Source: Mycobacterium sp.
GTDB lineage: Bacteria > Actinomycetota > Actinomycetes > Mycobacteriales > Mycobacteriaceae
NCBI RefSeq assembly: GCF_019247635.1
Contig: NZ_JAFBAR010000107.1
Span: 1 to 64,000 of the forward strand
Reading direction: 5' to 3'
DNA length: 64,000 bases
How positions within the stretch are numbered: the first letter of the stretch is position 1; each line of letters opens with the position of its first letter. Of this stretch, positions 34,842 to 44,095 are shown piece after piece. The notes below the pieces were generated by a model that did no database searches, was not told where the DNA came from, and saw only the letters and a program-made list of their open reading frames with translations. Position numbers and translations under genes: made by a program.

Positions 34842-36209
34842 GTGGTGCTGGCTCCGCGGACCCGATACGCCAGTTGCGGCGAGACCGACATCGCCTATCA
34901 AGTGTTTGGCGATGGCCCGACCGACCTCGTCCTGCTGCCCGGGCCGTCAATCCCCATCGACACCATCGACGCCGAGCCCTCGATGTACCGGTTCCACCGA
35001 CGGCTGGCGTCCTTCGCCCGAGTGATCCGGCTCGACCAGCGCGGGATGGGCCTGTCGTCGCGCGTTTCCTCAGCCGACATGCTCGGCCCGAAGTTGTGGG
35101 CTAAAGACGTCATCGCGGTCATGAATGCGATCGACTGTGAGCGGGCGACCATTGTGGCCCCGGGATTCACCTCGATGACCGGGATGGTTCTCGCCGCTGA
35201 CTACCCCGAGCGCGTGAGCAGCCTGGTCATTATCAACGGCGCGGCCCGCACACTGTATGCCCCGGACTACCCGATGGGCGCCACGGTCGAGACCACCGAC
35301 CCCTTTACCACGGTCGCCATCGACCCCGACGCTGTCGACCAGGGCTTCGACATGCTCGGCATCATTGCTCCCAGCGTCGCCCATGACGCCGCGTTCCGCG
35401 CCTGGTGGGACATGGCCGGCAACCGCGCCGCCTCGCCGAGCATGGCCGTCGCGATGATCAAGACCATCCGGCAAGCCGACGTGCGCGACAGCCTGCCGCG
35501 CATCACCGCGCCGACGCTGATCCTGCATCGCGTCGACTCGGGCTTCACGCCGGTCGCGCACGGTCATTATCTCGGTGAGCACATCGCCGGATCGCGCTAC
35601 GTCGAACTCCCGGGCCGCGACACGCTGTACTGGGTCGGCAACACCGCGCCGATGATCGACGAGATCGAAGAGTTCATCACCGGGATGCGCGGCGGTTCGG
35701 ACACCGAGCGCCTGCTCACCACGATCGTGTTCACCGACATCGTCGGCTCGACCGAGCGGGCCGCCCTGCTGGGCGACGGGCGGTGGCGTGACCTGCTGGA
35801 CAACCATGACACGGTCGTGCGCCACGAACTGCAGCGATTCGGGGGACGCGAGGTCAACACCGCCGGCGACGGGTTTGTCGCGACGTTCAGCAGCCCCAGT
35901 GCCGCGCTGGCCTGCGCTGACGAAATCGTCGACGCGGTAAGGGTGCTCGGCATCGAAGTCCGGGTCGGTATTCACGCGGGCGAGGTGGAGGTGCGCGGCG
36001 CTGACGTCGCGGGCATGGCCGTCCACATCGGAGCGCGGGTGGCCGCGCAGGCGGGCGCGGGCGAGGTGCTGGTGTCTTCGACCGTGCGCGACATCGTCAC
36101 CGGATCGTGGCATCGGTTCGCCGAGCATGGCGAAACCGCACTCAAGGGCGTGCCCGGCCGCTGGCGGCTCTACGCGCTGGTCCCAGAGCGTGCGCCCGTC
36201 CGACGGTAA
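34842..36209 (+). CDS. lipJ: Class III nucleotidyl cyclase fused to a degenerate alpha/beta hydrolase (Rv1900c-like)
   Basis: The 455-residue fusion resembles Rv1900c (LipJ). Residues 1-280 are an alpha/beta-hydrolase fold; residues about 285-445 are a class III adenylyl cyclase domain with FTDIVGST and NTAGDGF providing metal-binding aspartates and VHIGARV where most cyclases have VNLAAR. The hydrolase nucleophile position reads APGFTSM (Gly where Ser is expected) and the histidine position reads GRDTLYW (Thr), so hydrolysis is unlikely and the domain may be a ligand sensor for cAMP synthesis. GTG 34842 is the chosen start. It stands alone between copy A of the 59-bp repeat and a methyltransferase. 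Confidence 0.9.
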   Translation: MVLAPRTRYASCGETDIAYQVFGDGPTDLVLLPGPSIPIDTIDAEPSMYRFHRRLASFARVIRLDQRGMGLSSRVSSADMLGPKLWAKDVIAVMNAIDCERATIVAPGFTSMTGMVLAADYPERVSSLVIINGAARTLYAPDYPMGATVETTDPFTTVAIDPDAVDQGFDMLGIIAPSVAHDAAFRAWWDMAGNRAASPSMAVAMIKTIRQADVRDSLPRITAPTLILHRVDSGFTPVAHGHYLGEHIAGSRYVELPGRDTLYWVGNTAPMIDEIEEFITGMRGGSDTERLLTTIVFTDIVGSTERAALLGDGRWRDLLDNHDTVVRHELQRFGGREVNTAGDGFVATFSSPSAALACADEIVDAVRVLGIEVRVGIHAGEVEVRGADVAGMAVHIGARVAAQAGAGEVLVSSTVRDIVTGSWHRFAEHGETALKGVPGRWRLYALVPERAPVRR

Positions 36210-36313
36210 CCAGCCCCGTTGAACGGGGCGTACGCTGCCAGCAGGGGGCGGTTCGCTTTTCGCGCATCGAAGATAATCGCCTGCACAGCTTGGTAATTGA
36301 GCGAAGGAAACCC

Positions 36314-37057
36314 ATGACCGAAGCGAACGCCGCGTTGCCTTTGGCGCTGCAACGAGCGCTGCACCTGCTCGCGGACCCGCCGGCGAAACCTGACGTCAGC
36401 AAGGGCTATCTCGATCTGTTAGGCGATGGACCCGCCGACGACGCCGTGCCGAAAAACACCGGTCCGATCCAGGCGGCGTGGGCGTCGCCGATCGGCTCGA
36501 TGCTCTACGACACCGCCCAAACCATCGCACGCAGGCTGTTGGCCGCATGGCAACAACCCACCGACTGGTTGAACATCCCATCCGGGGGAATCGCGCTCGA
36601 CGTCGGCTCCGGACCGGGCAACGTCACCGCGTCGCTGGCGCGTGCCGCGGGCCCGGATGGACTTGCTCTGGGGGTGGACATCTCACTGCCGATGTTGGCC
36701 CGCGCGGTGCGCGCTCAGGCCGGGCCGCAGGTGGCCTTCCTGCGGGCCGATGCTCAACGACTCCCGTTGCGGGACAACACCGTTGATGCGGTGACCTCGC
36801 TAGCCGTGCTGCAGCTGGTCCCGGACCCCGCCGCCGCGCTGGCCGAGATGGGTCGGGTGCTGCGGCCGGGCGGCCGGCTGGCCGTGATGGTCCCGTCGGT
36901 CGGGGCCGCGGCCCGGTTGTGGCAGAAATTGCCGAACGTGGGGGCTCACGTCTTCACCGAGGACGAGATCGCCGACATCCTGGAAGACAACGGTTTTGCC
37001 AGCGTGCGTACCAAGAACCTGGGCACTATCCAGTGGATCCGCGCCAAGCGCGGCTAG
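36314..37057 (+). CDS. SAM-dependent methyltransferase (type 11)
   Basis: The 247-residue protein starts at ATG 36314, preceded by GAAGGAA. Motif I is LDVGSGPGN (95-103), then LGVDISLPMLARA, FLRADAQRLPLRDNTVDAV in pieces, and the post-motif RVLRPGGRLAVMVPS. This is the common type 11 arrangement of small-molecule or lipid methyltransferases. The N-terminal 60 residues include NTGPIQAAWASPIGSMLYD, a feature of an actinobacterial subgroup. It is 104 bases downstream of the cyclase gene and may be transcribed with it. Acceptor unknown. Confidence 0.88.
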   Translation: MTEANAALPLALQRALHLLADPPAKPDVSKGYLDLLGDGPADDAVPKNTGPIQAAWASPIGSMLYDTAQTIARRLLAAWQQPTDWLNIPSGGIALDVGSGPGNVTASLARAAGPDGLALGVDISLPMLARAVRAQAGPQVAFLRADAQRLPLRDNTVDAVTSLAVLQLVPDPAAALAEMGRVLRPGGRLAVMVPSVGAAARLWQKLPNVGAHVFTEDEIADILEDNGFASVRTKNLGTIQWIRAKRG

Positions 37058-37085
37058 CCCGGCAAAGGTACTTGGCGGAGCACCC

Positions 37086-37892
37086 CTACCCGCGCTTCAT
37101 AGCAGGGTGATTGCGGCTCAGCAGCGGCAACATCAGCTCGGGCGGCGCGACCCGGAAGAACGCCGAAGCGACCCGGTTGACCCGCCCGGGTACTACGACC
37201 GCCTTACCGGCGGCCAGACCGTCGATCCCGGCCTGCGCCACCTGATCCGCGGGAAGCCACATGACCCGCGGCAACGCCGCGTCGGCCTCCTCTTTGGTGA
37301 ACCCGGCAGCGTCGCTGAAGCCGGTGTCCACCGGACCCGGGCACAGCGCCGTCACGCTGACCCCGGTGCCACGAAGTTCCCCGCGCAGGCTGTGGGTGTA
37401 GGACAACACGAACGCCTTGGCGGCACCGTACGCCGCTTGACCCGGCAGCGGGCCGAACGCGGCGATCGAGGCCACGTTGAGCACCGCGCCCCGATGGCGG
37501 TCGACCATCCCCGGCAGGAACCTGCTACACAGGTCGACAACGGCGGCCACATCAACCTCGACGAGGTTGAGTTCTTGCTCTGGAACCGATTTCGCGACGA
37601 GCCCAAGCGTGGAAAGGCCGGCGTTGTTGATCAGGATGTCCGGGGTCAGGCCGAGCTCGGCGATGCGATCGAGCAGGCCCGCCCGGGCGGTGCGGTCGGA
37701 CAGGTCGGCGGGTAACGGATGAGCCTGGGCTCCCAGCCGTCCGGCGATCTCGTCGAGGCGGTCGGCGCTGCGGGCCACTAGGACAACCTGGTAGCCGCGC
37801 CGGGCAAGGATCTGCGCGAATTCTTCGCCGATGCCGGACGAGGCACCGGTGACGACGGCAGCTCGGTCGTTCGCGGGAGAGGGAAGGGGCAT
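37086..37892 (-). CDS. Short-chain dehydrogenase/reductase
   Basis: This 268-residue SDR has TGASSGIG (15-22), NNAG near 89-92, a catalytic serine in NVASIAAFG and Tyr/Lys in YGAAK. The pattern GRVNRVASAFFRVAPPELMLPLL at the C-terminus, in pieces, matches the hydrophobic tail of DltE/YqjQ-type SDRs, which are often membrane-associated. It starts at ATG 37892, 12 bases downstream of the START-like gene, so the two are probably an operon. It is convergent with the methyltransferase. Substrate unknown. Confidence 0.9.
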   Translation of the reverse strand: MPLPSPANDRAAVVTGASSGIGEEFAQILARRGYQVVLVARSADRLDEIAGRLGAQAHPLPADLSDRTARAGLLDRIAELGLTPDILINNAGLSTLGLVAKSVPEQELNLVEVDVAAVVDLCSRFLPGMVDRHRGAVLNVASIAAFGPLPGQAAYGAAKAFVLSYTHSLRGELRGTGVSVTALCPGPVDTGFSDAAGFTKEEADAALPRVMWLPADQVAQAGIDGLAAGKAVVVPGRVNRVASAFFRVAPPELMLPLLSRNHPAMKRG

Positions 37893-37904
37893 GAGTTGAC
37901 CGTA

Positions 37905-38378
37905 CTAGCCCTGGCTGTCCGCCTCGGACGCCTGTGCTAGCCCGGCCAGCCGATCCATCGAGGCGCGCAGCATCTCGGCCGTCGTCGCGCGAGCCCGAGC
38001 CAACCGGGTGGAGTCGGTCAGCGCGGTCCAGTCGTAGGTGTGGGTCACCGTGGTCAGTGTGGGGTTCACCGGCGAGAGCTCCCAGCGCCACAGATGGCCG
38101 GGCGGCTGTTTCCGGGGTTCGGCTGGGCGCCAGGCAATTTTGCTGCCTTCGATGAACTCCACCACGTGGTTCTCCCGCACATCGCCGTTGGTCAACGTCG
38201 TTTTGAAAATGTCGCCGACCCCCCGCACGCGCTGCCCCGGGGCGGCGGAGGCGAGGTTGCCGTTGCCGTCCCAGCTGGGTTGCCGGGACGGGTCGGCGAT
38301 CAGTTCGAAAATTCTGTCCGCACGCGCCGAGATCACGCGGGTGGCGCTCACGATGCGGTCGGGTTCCGTGTCAGCCAT
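37905..38378 (-). CDS. SRPBCC (START-like) family protein
   Basis: The 157-residue protein (start ATG 38378, MADTEPDR) has the polyketide-cyclase/START-like pattern: VISARADRIFELIADPSR at the N-terminus, an IAWRP strand, LWRWELSPVNPTLTTVTHTYDW and a long C-terminal helix (MLRASMDRLAGLAQ). Members bind lipids or other hydrophobic ligands. It lies immediately upstream of an SDR on the same strand. A homologue with the same VTHTYDW/VTETFDY region is at 54386-54859 in this window. Confidence 0.82.
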   Translation of the reverse strand: MADTEPDRIVSATRVISARADRIFELIADPSRQPSWDGNGNLASAAPGQRVRGVGDIFKTTLTNGDVRENHVVEFIEGSKIAWRPAEPRKQPPGHLWRWELSPVNPTLTTVTHTYDWTALTDSTRLARARATTAEMLRASMDRLAGLAQASEADSQG

Positions 38379-38485
38379 GTCCCAATCCAAACATGCCCAT
38401 CTCGAGGGTGGGATCGTGGTGGGAGCTCAGCGGCAGGACCGCCAGGGGCCGGTCCAGACAGCGGTCCCTGAAACCTCCCAGCCCC

Positions 38486-39295
38486 TCAGGCGTCCGTCAT
38501 GGCGGCGCGTTCCACGTCGAGAAGTTGCTCACCGTGCCGCTCCGCGTCGTACGCCTTACGGCCGCCGCGCAGGCCGAACAACCGTTTGGATATCAGCAGA
38601 TAGACCACCGCGGCGATGTTGATACTGAAGGTCACCAAGCGGGTCATCGTGATGCCCTTGAGCAGGTCGTGGATCTCCAGCGGCAGAAATACCGACGTGG
38701 CGATGACGGCGAAATATTCGCCCCAGCGCTTCAGCAGCCACAGGCCGACGCCTTCGACCACCTCCAGCAGCGCATAGCCCGCGAGCATCAGAGTTATCAG
38801 GGTAAGCGTGGCCGGCTTGGTGGCCAGCGCCTTTTCCAGTTCGTGTATCGCGGTCATCTGGTCGACCTTGAAGCCGGCGGCGCGGAAGATCGGCAGGTCG
38901 CGGTCCAGGGTGGCCTGGATGGCCCCGCGCGCACCACGAAACTTCCACACCGCCCACGCGGCCAGTCCGATCACCACAGCCCGCACCAACCGTTCGGCAC
39001 CGAGCGCTCGGACGATGATGGACTGGCGTAAAGCCTTGCCGCGCAAGATCATCGGCGCATCCTCGGCGGCGCCTCGACCGTGCGGGGCGCCCAGGGTGAA
39101 TTCGCCGCAACGAAGGCAACGCCACACTTCACCTAGCCCGGTTTCGCCGCTCAACCGCCCGGCGAGCGCCTTGTCATCCGGCGCGTAGGTGACGTGTCCT
39201 CCGAGCGCGCAACTAACGAGCTCCCACCGGTTGATGCCGCGATTTTCGCGCTTGGCCACCTTGCGATCATTCAACGCGGGCAGCAAATCACGCAA
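38486..39295 (-). CDS. DUF2127 membrane protein
   Basis: The 269-residue protein has a cytosolic N-terminus with a CLRC zinc-type pair near residue 60 and an ALGGHVTYAPDD stretch, followed by four hydrophobic segments (VVIGLAAWAVW, LTLITLMLAGYALLEV, AVIATSVFLPLEIHDL, ITMTRLVTFSINIAAVVYLLI in parts). The pattern GYALLEVVEGVGLWLLKRWGEYF fits DUF2127, a family without an assigned function. It would be an inner membrane protein. The start at 39295 lies 12 bases beyond the stop of the MmgE/PrpD gene on the same strand, which suggests co-transcription. Confidence 0.8.
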   Translation of the reverse strand: MRDLLPALNDRKVAKRENRGINRWELVSCALGGHVTYAPDDKALAGRLSGETGLGEVWRCLRCGEFTLGAPHGRGAAEDAPMILRGKALRQSIIVRALGAERLVRAVVIGLAAWAVWKFRGARGAIQATLDRDLPIFRAAGFKVDQMTAIHELEKALATKPATLTLITLMLAGYALLEVVEGVGLWLLKRWGEYFAVIATSVFLPLEIHDLLKGITMTRLVTFSINIAAVVYLLISKRLFGLRGGRKAYDAERHGEQLLDVERAAMTDA

Positions 39296-39307
39296 GGCGA
39301 CACGCGT

Positions 39308-40714
39308 TCACAGCCGCAGCCTGCCGCGTGGACGCTCGGCATCCGGTGACACGGCGCCGAGCAGCGCGGCGAGTTCAGCGACGGGGATCTCCTCGATGTG
39401 CTCGACCGCTGCGATGATGTCGTTACGCAGGTCGGTACCGCAAAACGGTTCGGCCAGCCAGTGGAACTTCTCCACGACGCGGTCCCATGACATCGGCCGG
39501 GTCGGCGATCCCTCGTAATCTGATTCCTCGCAGCTGAATTCACGCCCGTCGCGGGTGGCCACATGCACCCTAGCCGCGGTCCGGTGTGGATAGTCCGCCG
39601 TCAGAACTGCGTCCGGCTCGACTTCGACGCGGGCCAGCAGGTCCTGGACGTCGGCACCCCGAACCCGTTCAGTCTCAAGCTGTTCCGGTCCCACCGCACC
39701 GTCGAGCAACGCTACCGCGGTGAGGTATTTGAGGTTGTAGTCGGCCTGTTCCTTCGTCCACGGGCGGTCCTTGTTGCCGTAGGCTCCTCCGCCCGCAAAG
39801 TCGTAAGCGCCCTGGAAGACTTCGAGGGTCACCCGTTCGACGTCCTCGCCCCGCAGGCTATTGGTGCCACGGATTGCCAACACGGCGTCGATGATGACCT
39901 GCCCGTGGATCAGCGAACAATACTGCTTGAGGTAAGTATGTTCGACGGCGGCCAGTCGGCGGTCGAAGGTGTGCAAATCGATCGGCTGGTCGAAGAGCTG
40001 GGTCAGGCCATGCGGACCTTCGAACAACGACTTAGGTCCGGTGATGCCGCGTCCGGCCAGCATAGTCGCGTACACCGCGCGCATCCCGGTGCTGGCGGGC
40101 GAGATGCCTTTCCAGGTGGACACCGGTTCGGCGTGCACGGTTGCGAGGGAGACGTTGTCGGTCGCGCAGACCGCAATGGCGTCAGCGGTCCGGTCGACAC
40201 CCAGCCCCAGCAGCTTTGCGGAGCCGGCCGCAGCCGACATCGCCAGCTGCAGTGCGTGATTGAGTCCACGCGCCATCACCGGAACCTGGGCGCTGAACCG
40301 GCATTGGATCTCGTAGGCAACAGCGAGGGCCAGCAGGAAATCTGCTCCGCTGGCGTCGACGTGCTCCGCGACGGCGAGGATCGCACCGAAGTTGTCGGCG
40401 GGATGACACAGGCCGCCCACCGTCAGATAGGTGTCCAGCAGATCGGGGTATCGCACGAGCACCGCGTTGAAGAACGCCGCCTGGTCCACCGACACCCGCC
40501 CACCCCCGACGAGCGTAGCGGACGGTCGGCTGCTGAATTCCACTGTGTGCGAGCGGATCGCGGGAATCAGCTCACCGTCCAGCGCTCCCACCGCACAGGC
40601 GATGCTGTCAAGGACGTTGCGCTTCAGCAACGCCCGCGGCCGCTCGGCGAGGTCCGCCTGCGTGGCATCGACCGTGAAGCGGGCAAGATGGTCCACAACA
40701 TAGGTATCCGTCAT
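39308..40714 (-). CDS. MmgE/PrpD family protein
   Basis: The 468-residue protein has the MmgE/PrpD fold: an alpha-helical domain with SIACAVGALDGE, a central LAVAYEIQCRFSAQV region, and the conserved GKDRPWTKEQADYNLKYL-type stretch (AYGNKDRPWTKEQAD here). 2-methylcitrate dehydratase and iminodisuccinate epimerase belong to this family, so it likely dehydrates or isomerises a polycarboxylate. ATG 40714 (MTDTYVVDHLARF) is the chosen start; the frame to 40984 would add a noncoding-like leader. No methylcitrate synthase or PrpB/C genes lie nearby, so a methylcitrate-cycle role is not supported by context. Confidence 0.88.
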   Translation of the reverse strand: MTDTYVVDHLARFTVDATQADLAERPRALLKRNVLDSIACAVGALDGELIPAIRSHTVEFSSRPSATLVGGGRVSVDQAAFFNAVLVRYPDLLDTYLTVGGLCHPADNFGAILAVAEHVDASGADFLLALAVAYEIQCRFSAQVPVMARGLNHALQLAMSAAAGSAKLLGLGVDRTADAIAVCATDNVSLATVHAEPVSTWKGISPASTGMRAVYATMLAGRGITGPKSLFEGPHGLTQLFDQPIDLHTFDRRLAAVEHTYLKQYCSLIHGQVIIDAVLAIRGTNSLRGEDVERVTLEVFQGAYDFAGGGAYGNKDRPWTKEQADYNLKYLTAVALLDGAVGPEQLETERVRGADVQDLLARVEVEPDAVLTADYPHRTAARVHVATRDGREFSCEESDYEGSPTRPMSWDRVVEKFHWLAEPFCGTDLRNDIIAAVEHIEEIPVAELAALLGAVSPDAERPRGRLRL

Positions 40715-40871
40715 GACCTGTCGCCCTTCTGTACCTGTTTGCCTGTAGTCAAGCGGGGCCACCAGCGTGCGTCCAGGACCTGTCGCGCGCGAGTCCGCGG
40801 AGGGCACCCACCGCTCGGGATTGACTAAATTGATCAGGCACCATGCCCGCAACAACGAAAGGGGCAGCACG

Positions 40872-41900
40872 ATGCACAGCTCGATAGGCGCTCTGGGAGT
40901 GACGTCGCCCGTGCTGGCCGCCCCGATGGCGGGCGGGCCCGGGACACCGCAGCTGGTCATCGCGGCTGCGGCTGCCGGCAGCATGGGCTTTTTGGCCGGC
41001 GGCTACAAGACGCCCGACGCGTTGGCCACCGAGATCCAAGCGGTGCGCGGCGCGCAGGTGACCTTCGGCGTCAACCTGTTCGCGCCGAACCCGGTGCCCA
41101 TCGACGAGGGTGCCTACCAGACATACCGGCAGGCCATTCAGGCGGAGGCCAACCGCTATGGACTCGACTTGAGCACGGTGCCCCGCACCGAGCACGATGA
41201 CCACTGGCCCGAGAAGATCGATCTGTTGCTCAGCAATCCGGTGCCGGTCGTGAGCTTCACCTTTGGCGTCCCCGACCCGTCGGTGTTCAGCGCCCTGCGC
41301 AAGGCCGGCAGCGTGGTGGCGCAAACCGTAACCTCGGCCGACGAGGCGCGACTGGCCGCTGAAAGTGGCGCAGAGCTGTTGATCGTGCAGGCCTCGGCCG
41401 CGGGCGGGCATTCCGGCACGCTGACCCCCGAGCACATCCCCGCCGAGATACCGCTGCCGCAGTTGCTGAGCGAGATTGCCGGAGCCACCAGGCTTCCCAT
41501 GATCGGAGGCGGCGGCATCGCGGCTCCCGCGGACGTTGCCGCCGCGCTGGCCGCCGGGGCCACAGCGGTGGCGGTCGGCACGGCGCTGCTGTTGTCCCCG
41601 GAAAGCGGGGCCTCGTCTGCACACCGTGTCGGCCTCACCGATTCTCACCCACGGGGAACCGTTGTCACCCGCGCCTTCACCGGTCGCCCGGCCCGGGGGT
41701 TGCGCAACGAATTCACTGAGCGCTATTCGGCCTTGGCGCCGACGGGTTACCCGGCCGTGCACTACCTGACCAGTCCGCTACGCAAGGCGGGCGCCGCCGC
41801 CAACGACCCCGAGGTCGTCAACCTTTGGGCCGGAACGGGTTACCGGCACGCCGCGGCCAGGCCGGCCGCGCAAACCCTCGCGGCGTTGGCCGCGGTCTGA
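40872..41900 (+). CDS. Nitronate monooxygenase/2-nitropropane dioxygenase family
   Basis: The 342-residue TIM-barrel flavoprotein has PVLAAPMAGGPGTPQLVIAA near the N-terminus, ASAAGGHSG (about 176-184) where FMN phosphate binding and the catalytic His are located, MIGGGGIAAP and AVAVGTALLLSPESG. It would oxidise alkyl nitronates with FMN, or act as an enoyl-CoA-like reductase relative. ATG 40872 follows AGGGGCAGC. It is divergent from the MmgE/PrpD gene with 157 bases between the starts. Length is typical. Confidence 0.9.
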   Translation: MHSSIGALGVTSPVLAAPMAGGPGTPQLVIAAAAAGSMGFLAGGYKTPDALATEIQAVRGAQVTFGVNLFAPNPVPIDEGAYQTYRQAIQAEANRYGLDLSTVPRTEHDDHWPEKIDLLLSNPVPVVSFTFGVPDPSVFSALRKAGSVVAQTVTSADEARLAAESGAELLIVQASAAGGHSGTLTPEHIPAEIPLPQLLSEIAGATRLPMIGGGGIAAPADVAAALAAGATAVAVGTALLLSPESGASSAHRVGLTDSHPRGTVVTRAFTGRPARGLRNEFTERYSALAPTGYPAVHYLTSPLRKAGAAANDPEVVNLWAGTGYRHAAARPAAQTLAALAAV

Positions 41901-42277
41901 GTGCGGCCGCCACGGCGGCTGTTCGCACCAGCGCGCCACCGCTGCGGCGTGGGGTTGCCTCAATCGATGTCGGCCGGTGGCCAAGTCACAACCGGCACGT
42001 CTGTACCCAGCCAGGACTCGATACACTTTTTGCCCGGCTACCAGCGACTATGAAGGACGCTTCCATGAATGCGACCACGCGCCGGGCGGAATCACTGAAG
42101 TGCTGGAAGTGCTTGACTGGCAAGGTGTTTGCGTCCCAAGTACAGCCTGAGACTGCCCGATTATCGACGACCCCTGTCGCTCAGAGGCGGACAAAAAGTA
42201 CAGTCCCTCCTCTGGGAGAAATCAACGTTTCAGTTGTGAAAGTGCCGGCGGGACAGCCAGTCTCGCCGGGGCATCTT
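41901..42277. other. Gene-free region of about 380 bp
   Basis: Between the convergent nitronate monooxygenase and SDR genes. A frame beginning at an ATG near 42065 reads into the SDR gene on the other strand and has no coding character. A GTGAAAG/CTTTCAC-type inverted repeat occupies its right end. Confidence 0.5.
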
Positions 42278-42281
42278 TCAC
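42236..42281 (-). terminator. Imperfect hairpin at the SDR 3' end
   Basis: GTGAAAGTGCCGGCG (42236-42250) pairs imperfectly with CGCCGGGGCATCTTTCAC (42264-42281), overlapping the SDR stop codon. Likely the terminator of that gene. Confidence 0.45.
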
Positions 42282-43120
42282 GCCTTCGCAGGCGGTCCGA
42301 TCACCAATGCGGCGGTGACTCCGCCGTCGACGAGCACGTCGGTGCCGGTGATGAAACCCGATTCAGGGCCGAGTAGAAACGCGGCCGCGGCAGCGATGTC
42401 GTCGGGCGTGCCAAGGCGGCGCGCCGCTGAAGCCGCGATCATTGACCGCATCCCGTCTCCAACCGGAGAGGCAAGTTCTTGCTGGCCCATCGGCGTGGAA
42501 ATAATGCCGGGACTGATCGAATTGATTCGCGCGTCGCGGCGGCCCCACACGCAGCTGGCCGCACGCACCCGAACGTGGTTGGCCTGCTTGGCAATCGCGT
42601 AGGCGATCCCGGGTTCGCCGACTGCTGCACGGCTGACGAAGGGCAGTCCGAGCAGCTCGGCGGCCGGCGTGTGCGCAAGTACCTTTGCCCGTTCGGCGCT
42701 CAGTGCCGGGACGAGGTGTCCGGCCATGCTGGCGATGACAACTCCCGCCCCGCCCGGGGCAATCACCGTGGCGAACGCGTCCAGCACCAGGGCGACGCCG
42801 AGCAGGTCGACCGCCAGGATCGCTTCGGCCGAGGCCTGCGACAGCGACAGGCCGGCGGTGTGGGCCACCTGGGTGACCGGGCCCAGAGCGGCCGCTTCGG
42901 CCGATAAGGTACCGACGGAATCCGCTGAGGTGATATCGACACACCGTGCCTCAACCTGGTGCCCCTCGGCGACCAGCGTCGCGGTCAACGCCTGCAGGGT
43001 CAGCTCATTGTTGTCAGCCACCAGGACCGTCTTGCCCGATCCCAGCCGGCGAGCGATGGCCTGCCCCATCCCGCCGCCACCGATCACCACCAGAACGTCG
43101 CGGGCCACGGCCACCTCCAT
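42278..43120 (-). CDS. SDR-family oxidoreductase, atypical cofactor motif
   Basis: The 280-residue protein is SDR-like, but its first glycine motif reads VIGGGGMGQA rather than TGxxxGIG. The downstream core is normal: VADNN after strand two, a serine in IASMAGH, Tyr/Lys in YAIAK, NSISPGIISTPM and ITGTDVLVDGGVTAAL. This variant motif occurs in a group of mycobacterial SDRs. It starts at ATG 43120 and ends in an imperfect hairpin. The gene upstream, a methyltransferase, is 133 bases away on the same strand. Substrate unknown. Confidence 0.85.
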   Translation of the reverse strand: MEVAVARDVLVVIGGGGMGQAIARRLGSGKTVLVADNNELTLQALTATLVAEGHQVEARCVDITSADSVGTLSAEAAALGPVTQVAHTAGLSLSQASAEAILAVDLLGVALVLDAFATVIAPGGAGVVIASMAGHLVPALSAERAKVLAHTPAAELLGLPFVSRAAVGEPGIAYAIAKQANHVRVRAASCVWGRRDARINSISPGIISTPMGQQELASPVGDGMRSMIAASAARRLGTPDDIAAAAAFLLGPESGFITGTDVLVDGGVTAALVIGPPAKA

Positions 43121-43253
43121 AGGAACATCTGTCGGCTCGGACCGTACCCGAGCGGCTCGCGGAGTCAGCGCAGGGGCGGACCATGGGCGCTCGTCGCGGG
43201 CGCGTCCGACGGCTTGGGTGACGCAGGCCGCGGCGGCCGACGATGGGCCAGGA

Positions 43254-43850
43254 TTAGCCGGGTGCGCGCCACGTGATCAAGACGCGGCCGTAAGGCAGCA
43301 AGCGGACACCGGCGCCGGGAAGCGCATGGCCTACGTGCGACCGCAGTTGTCGCACCGTGTCCGACGGCGGCCACTTGATGGGAGCCGTGTGCTGCCACTT
43401 GCCCTTGATCCGGATGATCACGCCACGTGCCACCCAGGTTCTGAGGTGCCACAGTGCATTTCGCAACGACGGGCGGACAAAGGTGACCACGGCAAGCGTC
43501 CCTCCGGGCGCGACCAGACTTGCGAGTCGCCGCAGCGTGACATCCGTGTCGGGCAGGTGGTGCAGCGCGGCATTAGAGACCACCGCGTCGAAGCCCGCCG
43601 GTGGCAGTTCGGTGGTCATGATGTCGCCATCCAGCCACTGAACCGGTGCGTCGGGGAACCGAGCCTGCGCCCGCTGAAGGACGGGTGCATCGATGTCCAG
43701 CGCGACGACGTCCGGCACCCGCGGAGCCAGTCGGGCCGCCAAAAAGCCATCGCCACAACCGACGTCGAGAACGCGGCGGGCACCTGGTGGCACGTGCGAA
43801 TCCAGTAACGCGTCGTAGTGGATATTGATGTTCCACGGTTGCTTCAACAC
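43254..43850 (-). CDS. SAM-dependent methyltransferase
   Basis: This 198-residue protein has motif I VLDVGCGDGFLA (27-38), VVALDIDAPVLQRAQ, a GDIMTTELPPAGFDAVVSNAALHHL region and PGGTLAVVTFV. It is small because it lacks the usual C-terminal extension. The start is GTG 43850; the opening WNINIHYDALLDSHVPPGA is shared by a group of actinobacterial methyltransferases. It is divergent from the cation exchanger over about 245 bases. Acceptor unknown. Confidence 0.88.
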   Translation of the reverse strand: MLKQPWNINIHYDALLDSHVPPGARRVLDVGCGDGFLAARLAPRVPDVVALDIDAPVLQRAQARFPDAPVQWLDGDIMTTELPPAGFDAVVSNAALHHLPDTDVTLRRLASLVAPGGTLAVVTFVRPSLRNALWHLRTWVARGVIIRIKGKWQHTAPIKWPPSDTVRQLRSHVGHALPGAGVRLLPYGRVLITWRAPG

Positions 43851-44095
43851 GCCTCGACGCTAGCCGAAATTCGGTCGAACCCAATGGTCCACCGTGCCGC
43901 TCATCCGGCTGCAGTGGTTTGCCAAAGTTAAAGATTAGGACGGTCTAACTTTTAGAGTTGGCCATCCCTACCAGCCAATATCGGCCCTCGGGCGGGCCGG
44001 ATTGGGAAAGATGTGAGGTTGCTGGACCGCGACTGCGAAGGTAGGTTGGGCGGATAGTTGGCCGACCTGCTCACCTGGCAAACCGAAGGATGACG

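Noticed and set aside
41825..42376. Plus-strand frame with an ATG near 42065 (MNATTRRAES)
   Set aside because: It would run into the SDR gene on the opposite strand and shows no coding character; the region is treated as non-coding.
43930..43950. TTAGGACGGTCTAA as an IdeR- or MntR-type box upstream of the cation exchanger
   Set aside because: Only the outer TTAG/CTAA pair is symmetric; too weak to call a metal-regulator site.
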